Source of the DNA: DATDRS01 sp035291605
GTDB taxonomy: Bacteria > Chloroflexota > Anaerolineae > Anaerolineales > UBA6663
Reading direction: 5' to 3'
DNA length: 10,277 bases
NCBI GenBank assembly: GCA_035291605.1
Contig: DATDRS010000052.1
Location: forward strand, 1-10,277
In this document: one piece after another, positions 1-5,393 of the stretch
Layout: each line of letters opens with the position of its first letter
Position numbering within the stretch: position 1 is the stretch's first letter
The notes under the pieces: generated by a model
Told to the model about the DNA's origin: nothing
The model's database searches: none
The model's input: the letters and a program-made list of their open reading frames with translations, nothing else
Translations under genes and position numbers: made by a program

Positions 1-53
1 TGGCCGCGCTGACCACACCAGGATTGCAGGGCGAGCGCCAGTTGTAGCCTGAC

Positions 54-122
54 CGCGGAGAACGCGGAGCGCGCGGAGCAAAAGCCTCTCGCTTCTTCTC
101 TGCGTTCTCCGCGCACTCGGCG
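54..122. repeat. Bipartite inverted repeat of heptamers on a 9-base period (copy 1)
   Basis: The left half has three exact copies of CGCGGAG, at 54-60, 63-69 and 72-78, each separated by two bases. The right half has three reverse-complement-like copies, CTCTGCG, CTCCGCG and CTCGGCG, at 98-104, 107-113 and 116-122, again with two-base spacers. Positions 55-69 can pair with 98-112 over 15 positions, with one G-T wobble, around a 28-base loop. It lies between the window start and the Shine-Dalgarno of the RidA gene, so it may be in that gene's 5' leader. A relative sits at 6323-6385. I infer a dispersed intergenic repeat; its function is unknown. Confidence 0.75.
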
Positions 123-143
123 GCGAGAAACACGGAGGATAAG

Positions 144-536
144 ATGAATGAGGATCGTCGCACAATTTTCCCGGAGGGCGGTCCCAAGCCCGGCGGACCG
201 TATTCGCCCGCGATGGTGAGCGGCGGGTTTGTTTTCGTCGCCGGGCAGGTGGGCCGGGAGCCGGCGACCGGCCAACTGGCGGGCGATACCATCGAAGCGC
301 AAACCCGGCAGACGCTGGAGAACATCGGTACGCTGTTGCGGGCAGCCGGCTGTGACTTCGATGATGTGGTGAAGACGACCGCTTACATTACCCGGCCCGA
401 ATTCTTTCAACTCTTCAACGAAATCTACAAGCAGTTTTTCCCCGAGCCGCGTCCGGCCCGCTCGACCGTCGTCTGCGCCCTGGTGGATACCGCCCTGCTC
501 GTGGAAGTGGACGTGATTGCGCGATTGCCCAACTGA
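144..536 (+). CDS. RidA/YjgF/YER057c/UK114 family protein (enamine/imine deaminase)
   Basis: A 130-residue protein of typical RidA length. RidA proteins are small cytoplasmic trimers that hydrolyse reactive enamine/imine intermediates released by PLP-dependent dehydratases, giving 2-ketoacids and ammonia. Visible family marks are GPYSPA near residues 18-23, FVAGQVG at 31-37, the helix EAQTRQTLENI at 51-61, DDVVKTTAYI at 73-82, and the PARST segment whose Arg106 matches the conserved carboxylate-binding arginine. Glu121 matches the conserved C-terminal glutamate. The ATG follows a good GGAGG at 134-138, five bases away. The next gene downstream encodes a PLP enzyme of the D-threonine aldolase/D-serine dehydratase family, which fits a detoxifying partner role; that link is inference. 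Family assignment is secure. Whether this is the housekeeping RidA or a pathway-specific paralogue cannot be told. Confidence 0.94.
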   Translation: MNEDRRTIFPEGGPKPGGPYSPAMVSGGFVFVAGQVGREPATGQLAGDTIEAQTRQTLENIGTLLRAAGCDFDDVVKTTAYITRPEFFQLFNEIYKQFFPEPRPARSTVVCALVDTALLVEVDVIARLPN

Positions 537-541
537 GACTC

Positions 542-580
542 GTCCGCGAATGGCGCATTCATTCGCGCCCATTCGCGGAC
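542..580. repeat. Strong intergenic hairpin between the RidA and D-threonine aldolase-like genes
   Basis: GTCCGCGAATGG (542-553) is the exact reverse complement of CCATTCGCGGAC (569-580). Three further pairs, 554-556 with 565-567, close the inner stem with one bulged C at 568 and an eight-base loop at 557-564. The unit ATTCGCG occurs at 561-567 and 571-577, and inverted at 545-551. The hairpin starts five bases after the RidA stop and ends eleven bases before the next start codon. No T-run follows it. It could be an mRNA-processing or attenuating structure, or simply a dispersed palindromic repeat. Confidence 0.7.
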
Positions 581-591
581 ACTCCTTAAGC

Positions 592-1638
592 ATGAAGACC
601 ATTGACGACCTCGACACCCCGGCGCTGGCCGTTGACCTCGACGTGATGGAGGCCAACCTGGCGCGGATGCAGAATTACTGCAACGCGCACGGACTGGGTC
701 TGCGCCCACACATCAAGACCCACAAGATTCCGGCGCTCGCGCACCAGCAACTCGCTCTCGGCGCGCGAGGCATCGCCTGCCAGAAACTCGGCGAGGCCGA
801 GGTGATGGCCGACGCCGGGATCGCAGACATTCTGATCCCGTACAACCTCGTCGGCCAACGGAAACTCGAGCGCTTGGCCGCCCTGGCCCGGCGCGCACAC
901 GTTACGGTGGCTGCGGATTCGGCGGACGCGGCCCGCCCGATGGAGGCGTATCTCGCCGAACAAGGCGTCACAGTCGGCGTGGTGGTCGAGTTGACGAGCG
1001 AGCTGAATCGGTGCGGCGTGACCGACGCGCGGGCCGCCGCTGCCCTCGCCCATGAGATCGCCGCCGGGCGCGGACTCCGTTTTCGGGGCGTGATGGTGTA
1101 TCCGTCGAGCGCAAAGTCAATGCCTCTGGTCGCCGAAACGCTGACGGCGTTGAAAGCCGAGGGGTTGGACGCCGAAATCGTGAGCGGAGGCAGCACCCCG
1201 ACGGCGTATCAGTCGCACGAGTTCCCCGGCCTCACCGAGATTCGACCCGGCACCTACATTTTCAACGACTGGTCTTATGTGCGCCAGGGAGTCTGCGCCA
1301 TAGAACAGTGCGCGCTGACGGTCATCGTGACCGTCGTGAGCACGCCTACACCGGAGCGCGTCATCATTGACGGCGGCTCTAAGACGTTCTCATCCGATAT
1401 GGGCTATCCGATGGGGCGCATCCTCGAATATCCTGAGGCCGTGATTTACAAGATGAGTGAAGAACATGGACACTTGGATGTGAGCCAGTGCCCCCGCGCT
1501 CCGAAAGTCGGCCAGCGGTTGACGGTCATCCCCAATCATGCCTGCGGCACGGTCAACATGCACAACACGCTCATCGGCCTGCGGGGCGGAAACGTGGAGG
1601 CCAGGTGGGAGATCGCCGCGCGGGGCAGGGTGCAATAG
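592..1638 (+). CDS. D-threonine aldolase / D-serine dehydratase-like fold-type III PLP enzyme
   Basis: A 348-residue protein of the alanine-racemase-like family that includes metal-activated D-threonine aldolase and D-serine dehydratase (DSD1). It opens with LDTPALAVDLDVMEAN (residues 7-22), the usual start of the barrel. RPHIKTHK (38-45) is the PLP-lysine motif; Lys42 is the likely Schiff-base residue. VSGGSTPT (197-204) fits the PLP-phosphate loop, and PGTYIFND (219-226) is also conserved. Near the C-terminus His316 and Cys318 in PNHAC match the His-x-Cys zinc ligands known from D-serine dehydratase. The ATG at 592 is chosen because the family begins a few residues before LDTP; the frame is open back to 517, but that would overlap the RidA gene and the hairpin. 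No clear Shine-Dalgarno is seen. Substrate (D-Thr, D-Ser, 3-hydroxy-D-Asp) cannot be fixed from sequence. The adjacent RidA favours a dehydratase-type reaction; this is inference. Confidence 0.9.
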   Translation: MKTIDDLDTPALAVDLDVMEANLARMQNYCNAHGLGLRPHIKTHKIPALAHQQLALGARGIACQKLGEAEVMADAGIADILIPYNLVGQRKLERLAALARRAHVTVAADSADAARPMEAYLAEQGVTVGVVVELTSELNRCGVTDARAAAALAHEIAAGRGLRFRGVMVYPSSAKSMPLVAETLTALKAEGLDAEIVSGGSTPTAYQSHEFPGLTEIRPGTYIFNDWSYVRQGVCAIEQCALTVIVTVVSTPTPERVIIDGGSKTFSSDMGYPMGRILEYPEAVIYKMSEEHGHLDVSQCPRAPKVGQRLTVIPNHACGTVNMHNTLIGLRGGNVEARWEIAARGRVQ

Positions 1639-1689
1639 GCAAGCAGCGTACCCGACCCACCGCGTGGGATCGCCGGGACACATCAGCTG

Positions 1690-1727
1690 TTTCTCGTTTT
1701 ATCCGGTTCCATCCGTTCATTCTTCGG
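1690..1727. repeat. Degenerate short-period repeat upstream of the GH4 gene
   Basis: Units resembling TTYATCCG start at 1698, 1707 and 1716, exactly nine bases apart, with a looser TTTCTCG unit at 1690. The 101-base gap (1639-1739) between the D-threonine aldolase-like gene and the GH4 gene holds this tract and no other clear signal. The units differ in sequence from the repeats at 54-122 but share the nine-base spacing. Degenerate, so only moderately supported. Confidence 0.4.
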
Positions 1728-1739
1728 GGCCAATCCCAA

Positions 1740-2966
1740 ATGAAACTCACCGTCCTCGGCGGCTCCGGCATCGCCACGCCTGAACTGATCACCATGCTCG
1801 CCCGCGCTCAGGAGCGGCCGGCGCTCGACGTCGTGCTGCACGGGCGCACCGCCGATAAATTGCAGATTGTCGGGGGCGTCTGCGCGCGCCTGGCCCAGGA
1901 GGCCGTTGCGCCGCTCGCCGTGTCGTTCACGACCGATCTCGATTCGGCGTTGGAGGGCGCGGACTTTGTATTGAATCAAATTCGGGTCGGGGGCTACGCG
2001 GCCCGAGCGTTTGATGAGATGTTCCCGCGCGAGTTGGGACTCCCTGGCGAGGAAACAGTGGGGCCGGGCGGGTTCTCGCTCACCGCGCGCACCATCCCGG
2101 TGGTGCTCGACGATTGCCGCGCCATCGAACGCCGCGCTCCGCGCGCGATCCTCATCAACCTCACCAACCCGGCCAGCCTGATTCAATACGCGATCAGCCG
2201 CTATGCGTCGGTTAACTCGCTCGGCGTGTGCGATGCGCCGGTCACGATGTCGCAACTGGTCAGCGCCGCGTTAGGCGCGCCGCTGGCAGAGTTGGAGATT
2301 GACTATTTGGGGATGCACCACTTCGGCTGGATTACGGGCGTGCGGCAGGCGGGCCGAGATCGGATGCTGGAGGTGCTCGCCCGTGCGGACTGGCTGGCCG
2401 AGAAATTGAGTGTGGACGCCGAGGTCATCCGCGCGGTCGGCGCGGTTCCAGGCACGTACTTCAAGTATTACTTTCACCCCGACCGAATGCTCGCTGCCCA
2501 GCAGGGCAAAGCCCCGCGCGCCGAGAGCCTGCTCGCGCTCGAAAGCGAGTTGCTGGCAGCTTATCAAGCGGGCCAGCCGGAAGCCGTGACCAGACGCAAC
2601 GCGCACTGGTTCGAGGAAATCGTCGTCCCCGTTTTGCTCGCCCTGATGACGGACTCCCGCGCTGCTTTCTTCCTGAACGTCCCGAACAAGGGCGCGCTGA
2701 ATTTCATGCCTGAGGAGGCCATCGTCGAAGTCCCGGTGCGGGTGGGGCGGTCTGGGGCGGGGCCGGACGGCCCCGTGGGCAAAGCACCCGATGCGGTTCG
2801 GGCATTACTGCAAATGAACGCGGCTTACGAGACGCTCGCCGTCGAAGCCATCGTCGAACGGGATCGAGCGAAAGCGCTCCGCGCGCTGCTGCTCAATCCG
2901 CTTATCCGAACAGCCGATCAGGCGAAGGGGACGCTTGAACAAGTGTGGAGGAACGTGATGCCGTAA
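1740..2966 (+). CDS. Glycoside hydrolase family 4 enzyme (6-phospho-alpha/beta-glucosidase-like)
   Basis: A 408-residue protein; GH4 enzymes are usually about 410-480. They use NAD+ and a divalent metal (often Mn2+) in an oxidation-elimination-hydration-reduction mechanism. The N-terminus MKLTVLGGSG is the NAD-binding strand-loop. Also visible are VGGYAAR (83-89), ETVGPGG (105-111), LTNPAS (141-146), Cys164 in GVCDAP (162-167), His194 in YLGMHHFGW (189-197), and a Tyr-rich GTYFKYYF (238-245). Cys164 and His194 match the metal ligands, and Tyr240 is a candidate for the catalytic base. The C-terminal NVPNKGA and VEVPVRVG fit the 6-phospho-glucosidase branch. Odd points: CDAP resembles the CDMP motif of phospho-alpha-glucosidases, and the usual Asn before the metal His is His193. 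No PTS or sugar-kinase gene lies nearby. ATG 1740 is chosen because it begins the NAD-binding strand; the frame is open to 1488, but that part overlaps the previous gene. Family sure, substrate unsure. Confidence 0.9.
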   Translation: MKLTVLGGSGIATPELITMLARAQERPALDVVLHGRTADKLQIVGGVCARLAQEAVAPLAVSFTTDLDSALEGADFVLNQIRVGGYAARAFDEMFPRELGLPGEETVGPGGFSLTARTIPVVLDDCRAIERRAPRAILINLTNPASLIQYAISRYASVNSLGVCDAPVTMSQLVSAALGAPLAELEIDYLGMHHFGWITGVRQAGRDRMLEVLARADWLAEKLSVDAEVIRAVGAVPGTYFKYYFHPDRMLAAQQGKAPRAESLLALESELLAAYQAGQPEAVTRRNAHWFEEIVVPVLLALMTDSRAAFFLNVPNKGALNFMPEEAIVEVPVRVGRSGAGPDGPVGKAPDAVRALLQMNAAYETLAVEAIVERDRAKALRALLLNPLIRTADQAKGTLEQVWRNVMP

Positions 2967-2989
2967 ATGGTTAGTCACGGACTGACCAT
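2967..2989 (+). terminator. Hairpin directly after the GH4 stop codon, possible terminator
   Basis: ATGGTTAGTC (2967-2976) pairs with GACTGACCAT (2980-2989) around a three-base loop: ten pairs with one T-G wobble on the + strand. It starts on the base after the TAA. There is no T-run after it, so it is not a canonical intrinsic terminator, but its place between two convergent genes (the sigma-factor gene ends at 3017) suits transcript-end formation. The wobble becomes an A-C mismatch on the minus strand, so it is better matched to the GH4 transcript. Confidence 0.45.
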
Positions 2990-3016
2990 CCAAAGGCAAG
3001 CCAGCCGAGAGGTAGA

Positions 3017-3634
3017 TTATGCGATGGTGGTCTTATCGCCAAGACGATAAGCAGCGGGCATTAGTTCCCGCACTTTTTGCAGGCAGTCGCGCAGGCGGGC
3101 GCGGGCGCGCGAGAGGCGCGATTTCACCGTGCCCAGCGCCGCGCCGATGCTCTCGGCGATCTCGGCATAGTCCATGCCCTGCACATCCGACATGACGACC
3201 ACCGCGCGCATCTCCTCGGGCAGGCGGTCGAGGCAGTTCTGAATTTCGCGCGCGACCTCGCGGCGCTGGACGTAGGCCTCAGGCGATTCGTCTTTGGACA
3301 CGAGCGCGGCCTCGGCTTCGGCGTCCGGCCCCTCTCCGACGACCGTGAGCGCGTCGAGGGAGGCGGCCGGGCGGCGTTTGCGGCGGCGCAGTTCGTCGTA
3401 ACAGGCGTTGGTGACGATGCGCATGAGCCAGGCCTTGAACGACCCGCCGCGATAGTAGCCCATGTGCCTGTAGGCCGAGATGAAGGCCTCCTGCGTGGCG
3501 TCGGCGGCGGAGGCTTCCTCCCCCATGATGCGGTAGGCGAGGTTGTAGACCTGCGTCTGGTATTCGAGGACGAGGTGGTTGAAGGCGTTGAGGTCGCCGC
3601 CTTGGGCCTCGCGGATGAGGGCGGGTTCGTCCAT
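3017..3634 (-). CDS. ECF-type RNA polymerase sigma factor (sigma-70 family, SigW/RpoE-like)
   Basis: A 205-residue ECF sigma factor, which directs RNA polymerase to a specific promoter set. Region 2 spans about residues 20-88: FNHLVLEYQTQVYNLAYRI, then DATQEAFISAYR (45-56) and FKAWLMRIVTNACYDELRRR (66-85). An acidic linker covers about 100-125. Region 4 spans about 133-187: LPEEMRAVVVMSDVQGMDYAEIAE, then the helix-turn-helix LGTVKSRLSRARARL (167-181). There is no sigma-1.1 or region 3, as expected for ECF types. The start MDEPALI (3634) is preferred: upstream in-frame codons lie in a repeat tract, and a promoter-like extended -10 ends seven bases before this ATG, suggesting a leaderless message. 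No anti-sigma (zf-HC2 type) gene follows; downstream is the convergent GH4 gene. Upstream on the same strand is the alpha/beta hydrolase. Family sure, signal and regulon unknown. Confidence 0.95.
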   Translation of the reverse strand: MDEPALIREAQGGDLNAFNHLVLEYQTQVYNLAYRIMGEEASAADATQEAFISAYRHMGYYRGGSFKAWLMRIVTNACYDELRRRKRRPAASLDALTVVGEGPDAEAEAALVSKDESPEAYVQRREVAREIQNCLDRLPEEMRAVVVMSDVQGMDYAEIAESIGAALGTVKSRLSRARARLRDCLQKVRELMPAAYRLGDKTTIA

Positions 3635-3641
3635 CAGGGGA

Positions 3642-3650
3642 ATAATACCA
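3642..3650 (-). promoter_or_regulatory. Candidate extended -10 promoter for the sigma-factor gene
   Basis: Read on the minus strand, TGG is followed by TATTAT (3647 down to 3642), a TGn-extended -10 with five of six consensus bases. I see no matching -35, which extended -10 promoters can lack. Only seven bases separate the hexamer from the ATG at 3634, so transcription would start at or next to the start codon. This agrees with the absence of a Shine-Dalgarno there. Confidence 0.4.
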
Positions 3651-3660
3651 GATAAGAACG

Positions 3661-3716
3661 TGAGGCGTGGGGCGGGAAGCGCGAGGTGTGAATGCCACGC
3701 ATCAGGTATCACGCAC
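3661..3716. repeat. Heptad-period tract, G-rich half then C/A-rich half
   Basis: The whole 56-base stretch divides into eight seven-base units. Five are G-rich: TGAGGCG, TGGGGCG, GGAAGCG, CGAGGTG, TGAATGC (3661-3695). Three begin with CA: CACGCAT, CAGGTAT, CACGCAC (3696-3716). The second half roughly mirrors the reverse complement of the first (GCGTG against CACGC), so it may fold as an imperfect hairpin. It fills the gap between the alpha/beta hydrolase stop (3722) and the promoter of the sigma-factor gene. Origin and role unknown. Confidence 0.5.
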
Positions 3717-3721
3717 CATCC

Positions 3722-4567
3722 TTACCCTGCGAAAAAGCGAGCTACCTCCCGATTGAACTCTTCGGGATATTCCACGTTCGGCGCGTGGCCGCATTGGGGG
3801 AAGATGCGCAACCTGGAACCAGGGATCAGCGCATGCGCGCGGTGGGCGTGGGCCACGGGCAGCAGGTGATCGTCCTCGCCCCACATGAGGTAGGTGGGCA
3901 CGCGGAGCGCCGAGCGCCGCCGGGCGAAGGCGCGCCGTCGAGCCGAGGTGACCATCTCCCAGAAGACGCCCCAGCCCACCAGCGCCCGGCCCCAGTGGTT
4001 GTGCAGCCAGCCGCCCGGATAAGTGACGACAAAGGTCTGGGGCGGCAATCGCTCCGGGCAGTGGTAGACCACGCGGATCAGCCGCCGCATGTTCCACCGC
4101 TTCGGCCCGAAGAAGATCAGGTGCGCCGAGGGGATCAGGAGGTCGGTCCAGTAGCGTGCATGCTTGAAGACGGGGATATCTGGGTCAAGCCCAAGCGCAT
4201 CCAACAGCACCAATTTCTCCACTTTGTCCGGCTGAGAGAGCGCCAGCTCACTCGCCACCGTGCCGCCCAGCGAATTACCGATGACAAACAACTTCTGGAC
4301 GTTTAGACTGTTGATCAAGTCTTCCACCACGCCCGCCAAATCAGCCACCGTGTATGGCCGCGCGGGGCGGAAGGAGCCGCCGTGCCCTGGCAGGTCAATC
4401 GCCAGCGTCGAGTATCCGGCCTCGATCAAGCCGGGGAGATTGGGCCGCCACATATCGGCGGTGACAGCAAAGCCGTGGAGGAGGAGAATGAGCGGCCCCT
4501 CGCCCCCGCGGAGGGCACGCAGGGCGTGGCCATTGACTGTGAGGCGCTCGTCGGAGAAGGAAGGCAT
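3722..4567 (-). CDS. Alpha/beta hydrolase fold protein (serine hydrolase)
   Basis: A 281-residue single-domain cytoplasmic alpha/beta hydrolase. The oxyanion-side LLLHGF is at residues 28-33, DLPGHGGS at 58-65, and the nucleophile elbow GNSLGG at 97-102 with Ser99. The acid is Asp232 or Asp233 in MWGEDDHLLPV, and the base is His261 in QCGHAPNVEYPEEF. The full catalytic triad is therefore present. Residues about 130-215 form the variable cap, rich in aromatic and basic residues (YWTDLL, FFGPKRWNMRR). The family covers esterases, lipases, haloperoxidases, epoxide hydrolases and C-C bond hydrolases; nothing here fixes the substrate. The start MPSFSDERL at 4567 gives a normal short lead to the first strand; an in-frame ATG at 4624 would add 19 residues of repeat-derived sequence. 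The SRAP gene is divergent, 130 bases away; the sigma-factor gene follows downstream. Confidence 0.92.
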   Translation of the reverse strand: MPSFSDERLTVNGHALRALRGGEGPLILLLHGFAVTADMWRPNLPGLIEAGYSTLAIDLPGHGGSFRPARPYTVADLAGVVEDLINSLNVQKLFVIGNSLGGTVASELALSQPDKVEKLVLLDALGLDPDIPVFKHARYWTDLLIPSAHLIFFGPKRWNMRRLIRVVYHCPERLPPQTFVVTYPGGWLHNHWGRALVGWGVFWEMVTSARRRAFARRRSALRVPTYLMWGEDDHLLPVAHAHRAHALIPGSRLRIFPQCGHAPNVEYPEEFNREVARFFAG

Positions 4568-4570
4568 GAG

Positions 4571-4615
4571 AAGTGTGTAAGTGAGGGAATGTAGCGGTGT
4601 GGGCAAGCGTGTGAA
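4571..4615. repeat. GTG-AA rich short repeat in the hydrolase leader
   Basis: On the + strand, related units GTGTGTAA (4573), GTGAGGGAA (4581), GTGTGGGCAA (4597) and GTGTGAA (4609) follow one another in the 130-base gap between the divergent hydrolase and SRAP genes. On the hydrolase strand they form a C/A-rich leader directly before the ATG, leaving no Shine-Dalgarno there. A weak -10-like TACAAT lies on the minus strand at 4620-4615 without a good -35. Supported only by eye. Confidence 0.35.
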
Positions 4616-4632
4616 TTGTATCAAACCGTCGC

Positions 4633-4661
4633 TTGCGCCCGCGAGGGCAGAAGCCTACAAT
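4633..4661 (+). promoter_or_regulatory. Candidate sigma-70-type promoter for the SRAP gene
   Basis: TTGCGC (4633-4638) and TACAAT (4656-4661) are separated by an ideal 17 bases. The -10 matches five of six consensus positions, the -35 only three. A start near 4668 would give a leader of about 30 bases carrying the AAAGAAAGG Shine-Dalgarno (4681-4689) eight bases before the ATG at 4698. Confidence 0.5.
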
Positions 4662-4697
4662 GACGGTTGTTACATTAGCCAAAGAAAGGTTCCTCCC

Positions 4698-5375
4698 ATG
4701 TGCGGACGTTTCACTTTCTTCACCGACCCCGACGATTTGCAAGAGGCGTTCGGTCTGAGCGCGCCGCCGCCCGCCGAACTCACGCCGCGCTACAACATCG
4801 CGCCCAGCCAGCCGGTCGCCGTCGTCGCCAACCATGCCGAGCGCAAGATCGAGCTTTTCCAGTGGGGCCTCATCCCCTCCTGGGCCAAAGACCCGAAGAT
4901 CGGCTACAAGATGATCAACGCCCGGGGCGAGACGCTGGCGGAGAAGCCCTCCTTCCGCACGGCGCTCAAAAAGCGCCGCTGTCTGGTCCTGGCGGACGGC
5001 TTTTACGAATGGAAACGCGAGGGCAAAAGCAAGACGCCTATGTACATTCAACTCAAGGATGGGCAGCCGTTCGCCTTCGCCGGGTTGTGGGAAGTGTGGA
5101 AGTCGCCCGACGACAAATTGATCAGAACCTGCACGATCATCACAACCGAGCCGAATGCGCTGCTGAAAAAGATTCACGACCGGATGCCGGTGGTCCTCCC
5201 GCCCAAGGCCTACGACCTGTGGCTCTCGCCCGACGAGCTGCCCGCCGAGAAAACGCTGCCGCTGCTCAAGCCCTTCGCCGCCGCGCAGATGAAAGCCTAC
5301 GCCGTCTCGCCGCTGGTGAACAACCCGAAGTACGATTCGAAGGAGTGCGTCGCGCCGGCAGGCAGTAAACAGTAA
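4698..5375 (+). CDS. SRAP domain protein (SOS response-associated peptidase, YedK/HMCES type)
   Basis: A 225-residue protein of normal length for the family. SRAP proteins bind abasic sites in single-stranded DNA and form a stable thiazolidine crosslink through the N-terminal cysteine, shielding the lesion; they can also release themselves from the crosslink. The sequence starts Met-Cys-Gly-Arg, so Met1 removal exposes Cys2. The other active-site residues match the E. coli YedK pattern: Asn74 and Arg76 in MINARGET, Glu104 in DGFYEWK, and His160 in IHDRMPV. RYNIAPSQ (31-38) and WGLIPSWA (56-63) are also typical. The frame is open back to 4581, but the catalytic Cys2 fixes the ATG at 4698, which has a good Shine-Dalgarno and a plausible promoter. 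The next gene begins 18 bases after the stop, so co-transcription is likely. No LexA-type operator was recognised. Confidence 0.96.
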   Translation: MCGRFTFFTDPDDLQEAFGLSAPPPAELTPRYNIAPSQPVAVVANHAERKIELFQWGLIPSWAKDPKIGYKMINARGETLAEKPSFRTALKKRRCLVLADGFYEWKREGKSKTPMYIQLKDGQPFAFAGLWEVWKSPDDKLIRTCTIITTEPNALLKKIHDRMPVVLPPKAYDLWLSPDELPAEKTLPLLKPFAAAQMKAYAVSPLVNNPKYDSKECVAPAGSKQ

Positions 5376-5393
5376 TCAAGGAAACTTTTCGCC

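Noticed and set aside
3077..3655. Long open frame on the + strand opposite the sigma-factor gene (192 codons)
   Set aside because: It lies wholly antisense to a clear ECF sigma gene. Its translation is an Ala/Gly/Arg/Val-rich sequence with no domain, as expected for a shadow frame in GC-rich DNA.
3661..3716. Heptad tract considered as a CRISPR or attachment site
   Set aside because: There are no long identical repeats with unique spacers, and no integrase, tRNA or cas gene nearby.
4395..5177. Open frame on the - strand across the hydrolase/SRAP gap (260 codons)
   Set aside because: It overlaps two well-supported genes and the promoter region between them, and shows no family motif.
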